Positions 22,374 through 31,700 of a stretch of DNA of 44,410 nucleotides are shown piece by piece. The stretch comes from a bacterium (GTDB lineage: Bacteria; SZUA-79; Acidulodesulfobacterales; Acidulodesulfobacteraceae): assembly GCA_021798015.1 (NCBI GenBank), contig JAJZYP010000004.1, positions 1-44,410 of the forward strand. The letters are read 5' to 3'. Position 1 is the first letter of the stretch. The number at the start of each line of letters is the position of its first letter. The position numbers and the translations under genes are program-made. The notes beneath the pieces were generated by a model. It saw only the letters and a program-made list of their open reading frames with translations, was not told the DNA's origin and did not search any database.

Positions 22374-23033
22374 TCATCCTACTTTTGAAAGATTATTGAG
22401 CGCATATTCTTTTACCCCTTCCAATAAGGTAAATCTATCAAGGATTACGGTTTCACACGGCATTGACCTTACAAAAAGCGGGTTATTTACAAGTCCGCCG
22501 GTTAAATATATCTTTTTGGGCTTTCTTGCAAATCTATACATCGAGATACAAACGCCTTTGATTAACCTTGCGGCAGCTATCTCAGGTTCCACACCTCCTG
22601 CCACAAAATCAAAAACATGCCCCATCCCAAGAAGTCCGCATGTGGCAGTTATGAATTCTTTTTGCGGCTCAATCTTTGAATAATCTATGTTTAGGTAATT
22701 ACCCAAAATCTCGATAGCCTGACCCGTAAAAGCGCCGCATTCGGTATTCCAATCCGAATGTATAAAATTCCTATTCTCAAAAACGACATATTTTGCATCC
22801 CTTGAGCCAATATCAAGCAGGGTAAAGGAGTCCTCTTTTATAAGTTTTTTACCGGCGTTAGCTAACGCTATAATCTCATTAACCGAATGCCGCGCAAACC
22901 TATTAATGTTATGACCTGTGCCTACGTCGGCTTTAAATGTTTTTTCAAGATCAGATACCCTTTTTACTATCTTATCGTTCGTATCGGTATTTAATATTTT
23001 AGCGTAAGTTGTTCCTGCATCAAGTAATACCAT
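22374..23033 (-). CDS. BadF/BadG/BcrA/HgdC-type ATPase (2-hydroxyacyl-CoA dehydratase activator-like)
   Basis: 219 aa; LLDAGTTYAKI, LLDIGSRDAKYV, NTECGAFTGQAIEILG, ATCGLLGMGHVFDFVAGG (HgdC-like Cys positions), IYLTGGLVNNP. Confidence 0.82.
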   Translation of the reverse strand: MVLLDAGTTYAKILNTDTNDKIVKRVSDLEKTFKADVGTGHNINRFARHSVNEIIALANAGKKLIKEDSFTLLDIGSRDAKYVVFENRNFIHSDWNTECGAFTGQAIEILGNYLNIDYSKIEPQKEFITATCGLLGMGHVFDFVAGGVEPEIAAARLIKGVCISMYRFARKPKKIYLTGGLVNNPLFVRSMPCETVILDRFTLLEGVKEYALNNLSKVG

Positions 23034-23055
23034 ATTTTACATCCCCATTTAAGCT

Positions 23056-23994
23056 TTATATAACATTATTTAATTGCAAGAATGCGGTTAATTTGGCTAC
23101 CGTGCTTCTCGTAAGCCCGATATCCATATCGATGAAAATTCCCCTTGGATGTTTGCCGGCAAGGTAAGATGCAAGACCCGCCTTTGGACAAAAACTCTGC
23201 GAAAAAAACACCGTCGGCACATCAGAGTCGAACTCTAATTCTAATTTAAGGTCTCCGGGGGTAAGATTTTCTACACACCTTGTCCAGCCGTAAACATGAG
23301 TTTCATCTGGAAAATAATTTGCGATACTAAAATCTCCCCAGGGCGGCGTCCCCCAAAAAGCGCATTTCGGTTTAACATATTCAGGTCTGAACGGTTTTTT
23401 CTTTTCTATATCGCGATAAAAATAGCCCGCTATTTTGCCAAATTTTTCATCTAAGGGGATACCGCTTTTACAAATAAAATCCCCTTTCCTTTCTAAGTCG
23501 TTATTTTTTACCCGTCTTAACTTAATTTTAAGTTCGTTTTCGATAAAATCGGCAACAAACCCCATTTCATTGCATCTGCAAATCTCGGAATCCTCGATGA
23601 TTATCTCCGCAATCGGATTTCTTCCGACCAAAACAGAATCCATCACGTCTTCGGTCCAATAATCCGTAACCGACAAAATATTGGCAATTATTCTTTTTAT
23701 TTGAGCGCAATATGCTTTGGGAAGTATGTTATCGGTAGGTTCGGTGATAAGCTGGTCCACCTTATACATATCCAATGATAGAATTATGGCGCTTTTTTGT
23801 ATTAACTCGGTCATTACCTCTTTTGGCGGAATGCCTATGATACCGACAAATGGCTTGTCTTTAGGGTTTTGAAGAAAGGATTTTTCTTTTCCTTGAACAA
23901 ATCCATGCCTCGTTAAAACCATATCCTGCATCGGATTATAATTTTTATCATCCTGTTTATCCAAATTATACGCACCCCTTTGTAATTTAGTCAT
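23056..23994 (-). CDS. HgdB/2-hydroxyacyl-CoA dehydratase-like subunit, divergent
   Basis: 312 aa; VGIIGIPPKEVMTELIQKSAIILSLDMYK...LPKAYCAQIKRIIANIL resembles the HgdB N-terminal segment; immediately upstream of the HgdC-like ATPase gene. Confidence 0.55.
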   Translation of the reverse strand: MTKLQRGAYNLDKQDDKNYNPMQDMVLTRHGFVQGKEKSFLQNPKDKPFVGIIGIPPKEVMTELIQKSAIILSLDMYKVDQLITEPTDNILPKAYCAQIKRIIANILSVTDYWTEDVMDSVLVGRNPIAEIIIEDSEICRCNEMGFVADFIENELKIKLRRVKNNDLERKGDFICKSGIPLDEKFGKIAGYFYRDIEKKKPFRPEYVKPKCAFWGTPPWGDFSIANYFPDETHVYGWTRCVENLTPGDLKLELEFDSDVPTVFFSQSFCPKAGLASYLAGKHPRGIFIDMDIGLTRSTVAKLTAFLQLNNVI

Positions 23995-24090
23995 AAAAAT
24001 ATCTTACAGGATTTTAAATCCTTAATAAATGACTTTTGTCACGGAAATTGGACTTTATCTATTTGTCTAACTCTATTCGGAAAATTTCAA

Positions 24091-25005
24091 TTAACAAACA
24101 TCGCAAATAAACTCTACTGCGGATGTTGCGGCAAGAGCGCCCTCGCCAACCGCCGTTGAAACCTGAAGTAATTTTTTTGAATTGGCATCTCCTGCGGCAA
24201 ATACGCCCGGCATTGAGGTCATTAAAGTATAATGATCGGTTTTTATAAAACCGTTTTCATCCTTTTCTAAATTTTTTAAAAATGAGGTCTGGGGTATTAT
24301 TCCGATGAAAATAAACACCCCCTTTACGGGAATGGTTTTTCTTTCTTTGGTCTTAACATTCTCAATCGTCACAGATTCCACCGTTTTTGTTCCATTAATA
24401 GAAACAGGCGTATGTTCTAATTCCAAGGTAACATTTTTAGCATTATGAAGTCTTTCCTGGATTATTTTTTCGGCTCTAAACTCTTTTCTTCTATGAATTA
24501 AAACAATCGATTTTACGATTTTTGTAAGATAATTAGCTTCTTTAACTGCGGTGTCTCCTCCTCCTATAACGGCAATATCTTCATCCTTGAAAAACGGACC
24601 ATCGCAGGTTGCGCAGTACGACACCCCTCTTCCTGTAAACTCTCTTTCACCCGGTATATTAAGCCTTTTAGGGGATGCCCCAACCGTTATGATAACGGTT
24701 TTTGCCTGATAAGTTCCGTCAACGCCTGTTATAATTTTATATTCCCCGCCATCCGCAATGTCTTTTATTTCGTCATAAATAATATTTAAACCAAGCCCTT
24801 TGGCATGTTCCTCAAATTTTTGCATAAGTTCGACACCTGAAAGCGATGGAAAACCGGGGTAATTTCCGATATTATCCGAAAGCGCAATTTGCCCCCCAAC
24901 CGCCATTTTTTCTATTAAAACAAGATTAAGACGGGCCCTGAGGGCATATATCGCAGCGGATAGCCCCGACGGACCACCGCCAATTATAATCAAGTCGTAA
25001 ATCAT
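24091..25005 (-). CDS. trxB: Thioredoxin-disulfide reductase-like FAD/NAD(P) oxidoreductase
   Basis: GGGPSGLSAAIYALRA, CATCDGPFFKDEDIAVIGGGDTA, GVFAAGDANSKKLLQVSTAVGEGA. Confidence 0.93.
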   Translation of the reverse strand: MIYDLIIIGGGPSGLSAAIYALRARLNLVLIEKMAVGGQIALSDNIGNYPGFPSLSGVELMQKFEEHAKGLGLNIIYDEIKDIADGGEYKIITGVDGTYQAKTVIITVGASPKRLNIPGEREFTGRGVSYCATCDGPFFKDEDIAVIGGGDTAVKEANYLTKIVKSIVLIHRRKEFRAEKIIQERLHNAKNVTLELEHTPVSINGTKTVESVTIENVKTKERKTIPVKGVFIFIGIIPQTSFLKNLEKDENGFIKTDHYTLMTSMPGVFAAGDANSKKLLQVSTAVGEGALAATSAVEFICDVC

Positions 25006-25177
25006 CTAACTTACCTCCATTATTTATAATTTTTAAATAAATAAAATTCTTTTCGGCTTATTTTATGTTGTTTTGTATAGAGACAATTAATATAATACTT
25101 TATAACATGGAATATAAAAATATTACTATTTATATATATTTAAACATATATAATCTTTTTAATCAAACACTTAAACT
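25006..25177. promoter_or_regulatory. Divergent AT-rich promoter region between the trxB-like and permease genes
   Basis: Intergenic gap between divergently oriented genes; extreme A+T content. No specific motif assigned. Confidence 0.4.
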
Positions 25178-26749
25178 ATGAAAAAATCCCTTAATCTATT
25201 ACAGTTAACATTCGCTTCAACAAGCGCCATTATCGGCTCGGGATGGCTTCTGGGAATATATGTCAGCGCAAAATATGCAGGTCCGGCCTCAATATTTTCA
25301 TGGTTTATCAGCGGGTTTGCCATAATGCTTATAGCGTTGGTTTATAGCGAGCTTGGGGCTATGATTCCCGCTGCGGGAGGACTCGCAAGATACCCAAAAT
25401 ATACCCACGGGGCATTTTTAGGATTTATAACAAGCTGGATACTTATCATAGCCGGCGCGGCTGTTAGCACCATCGAGACGGAAGCAACCGTCCAATACCT
25501 TAATTTTTATATACATAACCTTTTTGTAGATCAAACACTCACGCATTTAGGACTGATTTTTGCTTTTTTTATCCTTATTTTTTTCTTTTTGCTTAATCTG
25601 TTCGGGGCGAAAATATTTGCCAAAACTAACACTTTTCTCACCTATTTTAAAATCTTGATACTTATAATCGCCGCTACCGCACTTATTTACGTTTCCGTTA
25701 GAAACGACAATATCAAAAATCTTGCAAGTTATAATTTAATGCCTTACGGCTATGACGGCATTATGAAAAGCATATCTTTAGGAGGAGTGGTATTTTCATA
25801 TCTCGGTTTTAGGCAGGCTATAGACCTCTCAGGTGAAGCCAAAAAACCGGGAAGGGATGTCCCCATTGCAACTATATTATCGGTCGTTATAGGAATTATG
25901 GCATACACATTGCTTGCGTTCAGTTTTATCGTATCGGTTCCGCAGGTAAAAAACAATTCATGGAATATGCTGAATTTTTCATCTCCTTTCGTAAATTTAT
26001 TAAATCTTTACGGATTACCCGTATTTGCTTTGATAGTAGTATTTGGAGCTGTAATATCCCCGTTTGCGACGGGACTGGTATATATGGGAACCACGTCGAG
26101 GGTAACCTACGCCATGTCTAAGATGAAATTTTTGCCCAAAAGTTTTCATTTAAACTTTAACAGATATGGAACGGCTTATATATCTCTTATTTTTACTTTT
26201 TTTCTTTCCGTATTATATCTTCTTCCATTTCCAAGCTGGCAATCTTTGGTTGGAATAATCACATCGGGAATGGTACTTACTTATGTTCTGGGCCCGATTG
26301 GGCTTATGACCTTTCGGAAATTAGACCCTCATAGAAAGAGACCTTTTTATCTCCCGTTTGCAAATACTATTTCTTTACTGGCATTTATAGTCGGAACATT
26401 GATTATCTACTGGTCAGGTTTCGATGTTTTATGGAAACTCGGGATAGGAATATCCGCGGGGGTTATACTTTTTCTTTTTACGAATTTTAATAAAATTAAA
26501 AATAAATTAAGAGAAACGGTTATATCGGGACTCTGGTTTCTGTTTTATATAATCGTTATTTTAATAGTATCATTCTTGGGGAGTAAAAATTTTGGCGGCA
26601 ACAATACCATCAAATCGCCTTACGACTTGATTACCGTGATTTTACTTGCCGTCTTGTTTTACTTTATTGCAATTAACACCTCAATAAAAAAAGAAGAGAT
26701 GAAAATGATAATGGAGGAAGAATTCATCGGGGAAGAGTTTGAAATTTAA
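25178..26749 (+). CDS. APC-superfamily amino acid permease
   Basis: 523 aa, about 12 or more hydrophobic segments; N-terminal TFASTSAIIGSGWLLG; KPGRDVPIATILS. Confidence 0.9.
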   Translation: MKKSLNLLQLTFASTSAIIGSGWLLGIYVSAKYAGPASIFSWFISGFAIMLIALVYSELGAMIPAAGGLARYPKYTHGAFLGFITSWILIIAGAAVSTIETEATVQYLNFYIHNLFVDQTLTHLGLIFAFFILIFFFLLNLFGAKIFAKTNTFLTYFKILILIIAATALIYVSVRNDNIKNLASYNLMPYGYDGIMKSISLGGVVFSYLGFRQAIDLSGEAKKPGRDVPIATILSVVIGIMAYTLLAFSFIVSVPQVKNNSWNMLNFSSPFVNLLNLYGLPVFALIVVFGAVISPFATGLVYMGTTSRVTYAMSKMKFLPKSFHLNFNRYGTAYISLIFTFFLSVLYLLPFPSWQSLVGIITSGMVLTYVLGPIGLMTFRKLDPHRKRPFYLPFANTISLLAFIVGTLIIYWSGFDVLWKLGIGISAGVILFLFTNFNKIKNKLRETVISGLWFLFYIIVILIVSFLGSKNFGGNNTIKSPYDLITVILLAVLFYFIAINTSIKKEEMKMIMEEEFIGEEFEI

Positions 26750-26915
26750 AATTTCACAAGTAGCTTAAATTATTATGTTATATTTATTTTGACATATTCT
26801 AAGCAAATCAAAAAATTATTATTTATTGCTATTGATAGAATACAATTATGATGCAAAACGAGGAATCAAAAAAATAACTGAGATAACAAGCTGTATGGCA
26901 AAAATAAGTAATAAT

Positions 26916-26954
26916 TAGCCCCTTACGGAATCAAACTAAAACCGTAAGGGGCTA
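26916..26954. terminator. Bidirectional intrinsic terminator between convergent genes
   Basis: Perfect 13-bp inverted repeat tagccccttacgg / ccgtaaggggcta followed by ttgtcttttt. Confidence 0.88.
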
Positions 26955-26976
26955 TTGTCTTTTTCACCTTTGCAAG

Positions 26977-27633
26977 CTATTTTAACGACTCAAGATATCT
27001 GGCAATCGTATTAAGTTGCGATGCGGGAATATTTTTAAATTCCGGCATTATCACAAGATAAGTATGACCGTTAATAGTAGCCGGAATTCCATAAGTAAAA
27101 TGTACTTTAGGATCTACTATCTGAGCTTCAATCCATGAAAGACTCCTCGTCTTACCAACATGGGAAAGGTCTGGACCAACATTTCCTCCTGCTCCATCTA
27201 TGCGATGACAGGCAATACAGTTATCCGCCCTGAAAAGCGCCAGCCCTGCAGGCGGTTTTTTATAAGCTAAATTTGCTCTTTTCTGTGGAAATGTTTTGAT
27301 ATACTCCGCCAATTTATTTACCACAGAAGGCGGAATAGTTTTAAAACCCGGCATTCTTACAAGATAAATCTTTTTGTTAATTTTTGTTTTAGTTCCCAAG
27401 ACAAAATGAGTGCCGGGATGCAGTATCTGGGCTTTAATCCAGGAAAGACTTTTTATCTTTCCAACATTGGAAAGGTCGGGACCGACTATTCCTCCCTCGT
27501 GTCCTAATGTATGACAATCGATGCAGTAGTATTTCTTAAAAAGTTTAGGTCCCGAGGGCATTGCAAAAGCAAAACTCGAAACAACAAAAATAATCGCAAA
27601 GCAAAGAGCCGCGATAAAAATATACTTTTTCAT
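26977..27633 (-). CDS. Exported diheme c-type cytochrome made of two tandem monoheme domains
   Basis: 218 aa, signal peptide, CIDCH and CIACH motifs; the two halves share GPDLS.VGK..SLSWI.AQI..P..HF. Confidence 0.95.
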   Translation of the reverse strand: MKKYIFIAALCFAIIFVVSSFAFAMPSGPKLFKKYYCIDCHTLGHEGGIVGPDLSNVGKIKSLSWIKAQILHPGTHFVLGTKTKINKKIYLVRMPGFKTIPPSVVNKLAEYIKTFPQKRANLAYKKPPAGLALFRADNCIACHRIDGAGGNVGPDLSHVGKTRSLSWIEAQIVDPKVHFTYGIPATINGHTYLVIMPEFKNIPASQLNTIARYLESLK

Positions 27634-27721
27634 TTCTTTTCCCTCCTTAATCTTAACTTATAATTAAACATTTAATTAAACATTTTTCTTTAAAACATTT
27701 ATTTAGAACAATCTCTTTAAA

Positions 27722-27771
27722 AATTATCCCTCCCCCGCCAAAGGGGGGCTTAAGAGGGGGGAGTGATAATT
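27722..27771. repeat. GC-rich palindromic element in an AT-rich intergenic region
   Basis: aattatccctcccccgcc...gggggagtgataatt: 15-bp arms (27722-27736 / 27757-27771) with one mismatch, enclosing c/g runs and cttaag. Confidence 0.75.
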
Positions 27772-27841
27772 ACGAATCATTGATGTATTATTCCCATCCT
27801 TTATTTACAATTATATTGCGAATAGCTTTTAATTTATGCAA

Positions 27842-27870
27842 GATAAATACTGATTTTTGTAAGATAAATT
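27842..27870. promoter_or_regulatory. Candidate operator box, copy A (GATAAAT direct repeats, 21-bp period)
   Basis: gataaatactgatttttgtaagataaatt; matches copy B at 40092-40120 in 28 of 29 positions. Confidence 0.6.
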
Positions 27871-27903
27871 TATATATAAAATGTAGGGGAAAAACCTATA
27901 CCG

Positions 27904-28560
27904 CTATTTTAAAATTTTAAGTTTTTCTATTATAAAATCTACGATTTCGGATTTCTTTTTAAAGCCCAATTTTTTTATTCCCCTTAAGCGATATGATGCA
28001 ATAGTCTTTTCACTCAATAAGTATTTTTCCGCTATTTCTTTATTTGTAAAACCCTTAACAATACCGAACATAACCTCCTTTTCCCTTGAACTTAAACTAT
28101 TCCAGAGAAGATCCACTTTACTTAACTCGTTAGCCCGGGTTTTGAACTGTGAATCACTCATAAATCCATCTATCATAGAAGGGTGAATATAAAACTCTCC
28201 CCTTGCCACTGTCTTTATTGCATAGATTAAATCATAATCCATGGCTTTTTTTACCAAAAAACCGGAAACACCCAAATCAAGAGCTTTTTCAAGATATTGT
28301 CTATCTTTATGCTTAGTAAGCATCAATATTTTTGACTGCGGCGATATCTTTTTAAACTTTGGAATGAAATCCAGTCCGTTTACATCCTGCAAACATATAT
28401 TAAACAATATAATGTCGGGTTTTTTTGATTTCACAAGCTTAATAGCAGATGATATATCTTGCGCCATACCAATCACTTTCATATCATCATAACTATTGAA
28501 CAAAACCTTTAAGGCGGTAAGTAATATATAGTGATCGTCAACTATACATATTGTTATCAT
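27904..28560 (-). CDS. NarL/LuxR-type response regulator with degenerate receiver (Asp to Asn at phospho-acceptor)
   Basis: ITICIVDDHYILL..IILFNICLQDVNGLDF..MLTKHKD..GFLVKKAMD, then LuxR HTH (SSREKEVMFGIVKGFTNKEIAEKYLLSEKTIASY). Start taken at the internal ATG 28560; ORF track extends to 28602. Confidence 0.93.
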   Translation of the reverse strand: MITICIVDDHYILLTALKVLFNSYDDMKVIGMAQDISSAIKLVKSKKPDIILFNICLQDVNGLDFIPKFKKISPQSKILMLTKHKDRQYLEKALDLGVSGFLVKKAMDYDLIYAIKTVARGEFYIHPSMIDGFMSDSQFKTRANELSKVDLLWNSLSSREKEVMFGIVKGFTNKEIAEKYLLSEKTIASYRLRGIKKLGFKKKSEIVDFIIEKLKILK

Positions 28561-28603
28561 CTCTCGCTCCGCAAACGGTTTATATAAAAATCGGATTATC
28601 ATT

Positions 28604-28707
28604 GGGGCAAGGTCTCAACACTTTAACTATAACTATAAAAGATCTGCTTTTATATCCCCTATTTAATAAGGAGATACCGATGGTGCTAAGTGTTGAGACC
28701 TGTCCCC
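28604..28707. repeat. MITE-like / REP-like inverted-repeat element
   Basis: ggggcaaggtctcaacactt (28604-28623) versus the reverse complement of aagtgttgagacctgtcccc (28688-28707): 18 of 20 paired, with an exact 14-bp core; internal hairpin ataaaag..cttttat. Confidence 0.7.
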
Positions 28708-28715
28708 GTTAATGT

Positions 28716-31700
28716 TCAAATCTTTTCTATCCTAACCGGAGCATAGTAATAAACCATCGAGCCGCCCACAGGGTCCGTCAAAACGGTCGTCCATCCGTCT
28801 TTAGCCTCAATGGATTTGTCTAATAAAAATAAGGCGTTGGGATGAACTCCGACATTTCTTGCAGGATCCCCTTTATATTTTTTCCCGTTTATATACCATT
28901 CGCCCGAGCCGTAAAGCCATCTTCCAAAGGCCGTTGCAGCCGTAATAACACCGGGTCTGATAGAAGGTAAAATCCTTACACGATGAATAATTCCTTTTTG
29001 ATATGTTGGCGATATTACCTTTATAGTATCTCCGTCGGATAAGCCTAATCTTTTGGCATCTACCATGCCAATTTCCCAAAAAGCGTCCGGCAATAGTTCC
29101 TGAAGCCAGGGATCCGCCATTGTTCTTGATTTGGAATGTATCGGCTGCCTGTGGGTCGAGACCATATATGGGTACTCTTTATTGGAATAAATCTTATCTA
29201 AATCTTCACCTTTCATATTTCTAGAAGGCAGTAAGACGGTTGTTCCGTTGAACCTTTCTCCCGTTATAGCATTGTGCGCGGTTGCAACATCCTCGTTATA
29301 CAAATTAACAGGCGTTTTGGGTCCCCACAAATGAGTTACCCATCTCGGTTTTCCCCACGGAAGATAGCCAACGTCGTAATCCTCAAAGCGTCCGCCTCTC
29401 GCAATAACATAAGCAACCTTTTTCCACTCGGCAGGTTTAAGTGTTTTTCCATGCTTTTTTATGTATTCTTTTACATATTGCATCTCATCCGCATTTGCAT
29501 CAGGCACGGGACCTAAATGAACAAACCCGTTCCCCTTTCTTTTTAGAAAAGTTTTGCTGTCATATGCCACATTGGCAGCCATTTTAAGGTAATAATCCTC
29601 CATTTCGTTTAAAGCCCCGCCCTCGAGGAACGCATTTTCGCCAAAACCGGGAAGTTTAAGCTTCTTTGCAACATCTATTAAGAAATTTTCCATACAGATG
29701 GGTCTTCCGTCGGAAGTTTTTTCCGTCATAGACTCTATAATGGGCTGTCTAATCGATGTCCTTGCTGTCGGATATGTCGGAAGATTTCCAAGAAATCCCC
29801 AATTCTCTAAATATGTTGCGTCCGGAATTATATAATCGGCATAAGCCGAACTTTCCGAAATCATAATGTCCGATGCTATAAATAACGGGGCTTTATCCAA
29901 ATCTTTTATCATTTGCATCCATGGTTTTGATTCATCATCTACTCCTCCCATAGCCGGCATAGACCATGCAGGGTTTGCCATATGCTGAAAGAGAATTTTT
30001 ACAGGATAAGGGTACTGAAAATATGTTCCGCCCCAGATCTCCTGCCACATGCCGAAACTAAAAGGAAACCACGGTCTTTCGGCAGGATACGGCGAGATAC
30101 CCCTTGCAACCCTGTCTTTATATTCCATAGTTTTCTCATAAAAAGAACCTTCCCTGGATATCTTTACACCCTTTGCAGGAACAAAGTCAGGCCACTTTCC
30201 TAAATCATAAGGATAACCCTTGCCTCCCATTACGTTGGCGCTGCCTCCGCCGTTAATATAGCCTCCCTGCCAGTTAACATTACCCACCATCACATTTAAA
30301 AACTGAATAGCCCTGCCGTGATAAAATCCGTTAGTATGTTTTACGGGTCCCCTGTAATAATCCGCCACTGCCGTTTTGCCATGAGAAGTAAACTCTGCCG
30401 CCAGTTCAGGTATTACCCTTGGGGCAAGCCCTGCTTCCTTAGCATAATCCTCTGTGGTATGCTTTACTAATTCAGCCCACAACATTTGCATACCTGTCAT
30501 GCAATTAACGCCGTTTACCTGAACGGGGGTAAGGGATAAAAATCCAGTAGGCCATAATTCGCCTTTCATCGAAACCGAGGTCAAAACAGGATTTTTCGTA
30601 AACTTATCTATTGCATAAAATGAGCTCTCGTTCTTTAAAAATTTGGCAAAATCCTTATTCCCCTCATCTGTAACCACAAGATACGAGGCATTTGAAAAGT
30701 TGGGTTCACCGTTAGCGTTTGCAGCGCCGTGATTTAGATTTTCAAGGAAATTCCCGTCATATCTTTTATTTTCTATTATCCACCTTAACATGCCCATTGC
30801 TAAAGCCCCGTCGCCGCCGGGTTTAATAGGTATATATTTATCTGCATGAGCTACCTGATTGCCTGCTCTGACATCTATTACAACTATTTTTAACTTACCT
30901 GATGAAGTGGCGGCTACAGACCTTCTTGCTAAAGTCTGCATAGGGAAATTGGCTTCTAAATAATTGGCTCCAAAAACCAAAAGATATTCGGAATTGGGTA
31001 AATCAGGTTTTAACATATTCGTTCCCGGAAATGTCCTGAAAGTGGATACATGATGGGACAGCTCACAGATTGAAACGTGGGGTAAGGCATTAACGGAACC
31101 AAATGCATTGGCAAATCTTGTAATAAAATTGGCTTGACCCCCTTCAGCCCTGCCCCAATAACTTACAAACTGATTGGTTTTTGGACCAAAATCCGGATAT
31201 TTGGGGTTTGCAGAAATAAACCTGTTTTTGCCTTCATTCCATAAGTGTTTAAATCCCTCCACATATCTTTTTTCCTCGCCGGGTATATCTTTAAATAAAT
31301 ATCCGCCGTTAACTACTTCATCTATTAACTGCTCATAGGAAATTACTTTAAATTTCTTAGAGCCCCTTTCCCCGACTCTTTTTAATGGCATATATATTCT
31401 GTAAGGGTCATAAACCGTCTGTCTTCCTGCTACGCCCCTGGGACATACTGAATGCGCGCCATCTATGAACGGTTGCCCACTCGGCGAATAATACGACCCC
31501 GTGTAAATTATGGATTCCTTTACGGGCGTCGAATAAGTTATATTTGGTTCCGTAGTTTGTATATCGTAAGGGTTGCCAAAAATAGGCAATATCGTTCCAT
31601 TAAACTTTCTAACCATTATTCCGCAATCGCTATGACACTGCTTGCAGGTGGAATATTTAACCTCTTCGTTTGGCCAAGTTTCTGGTCTGGCCGGAAAAGT

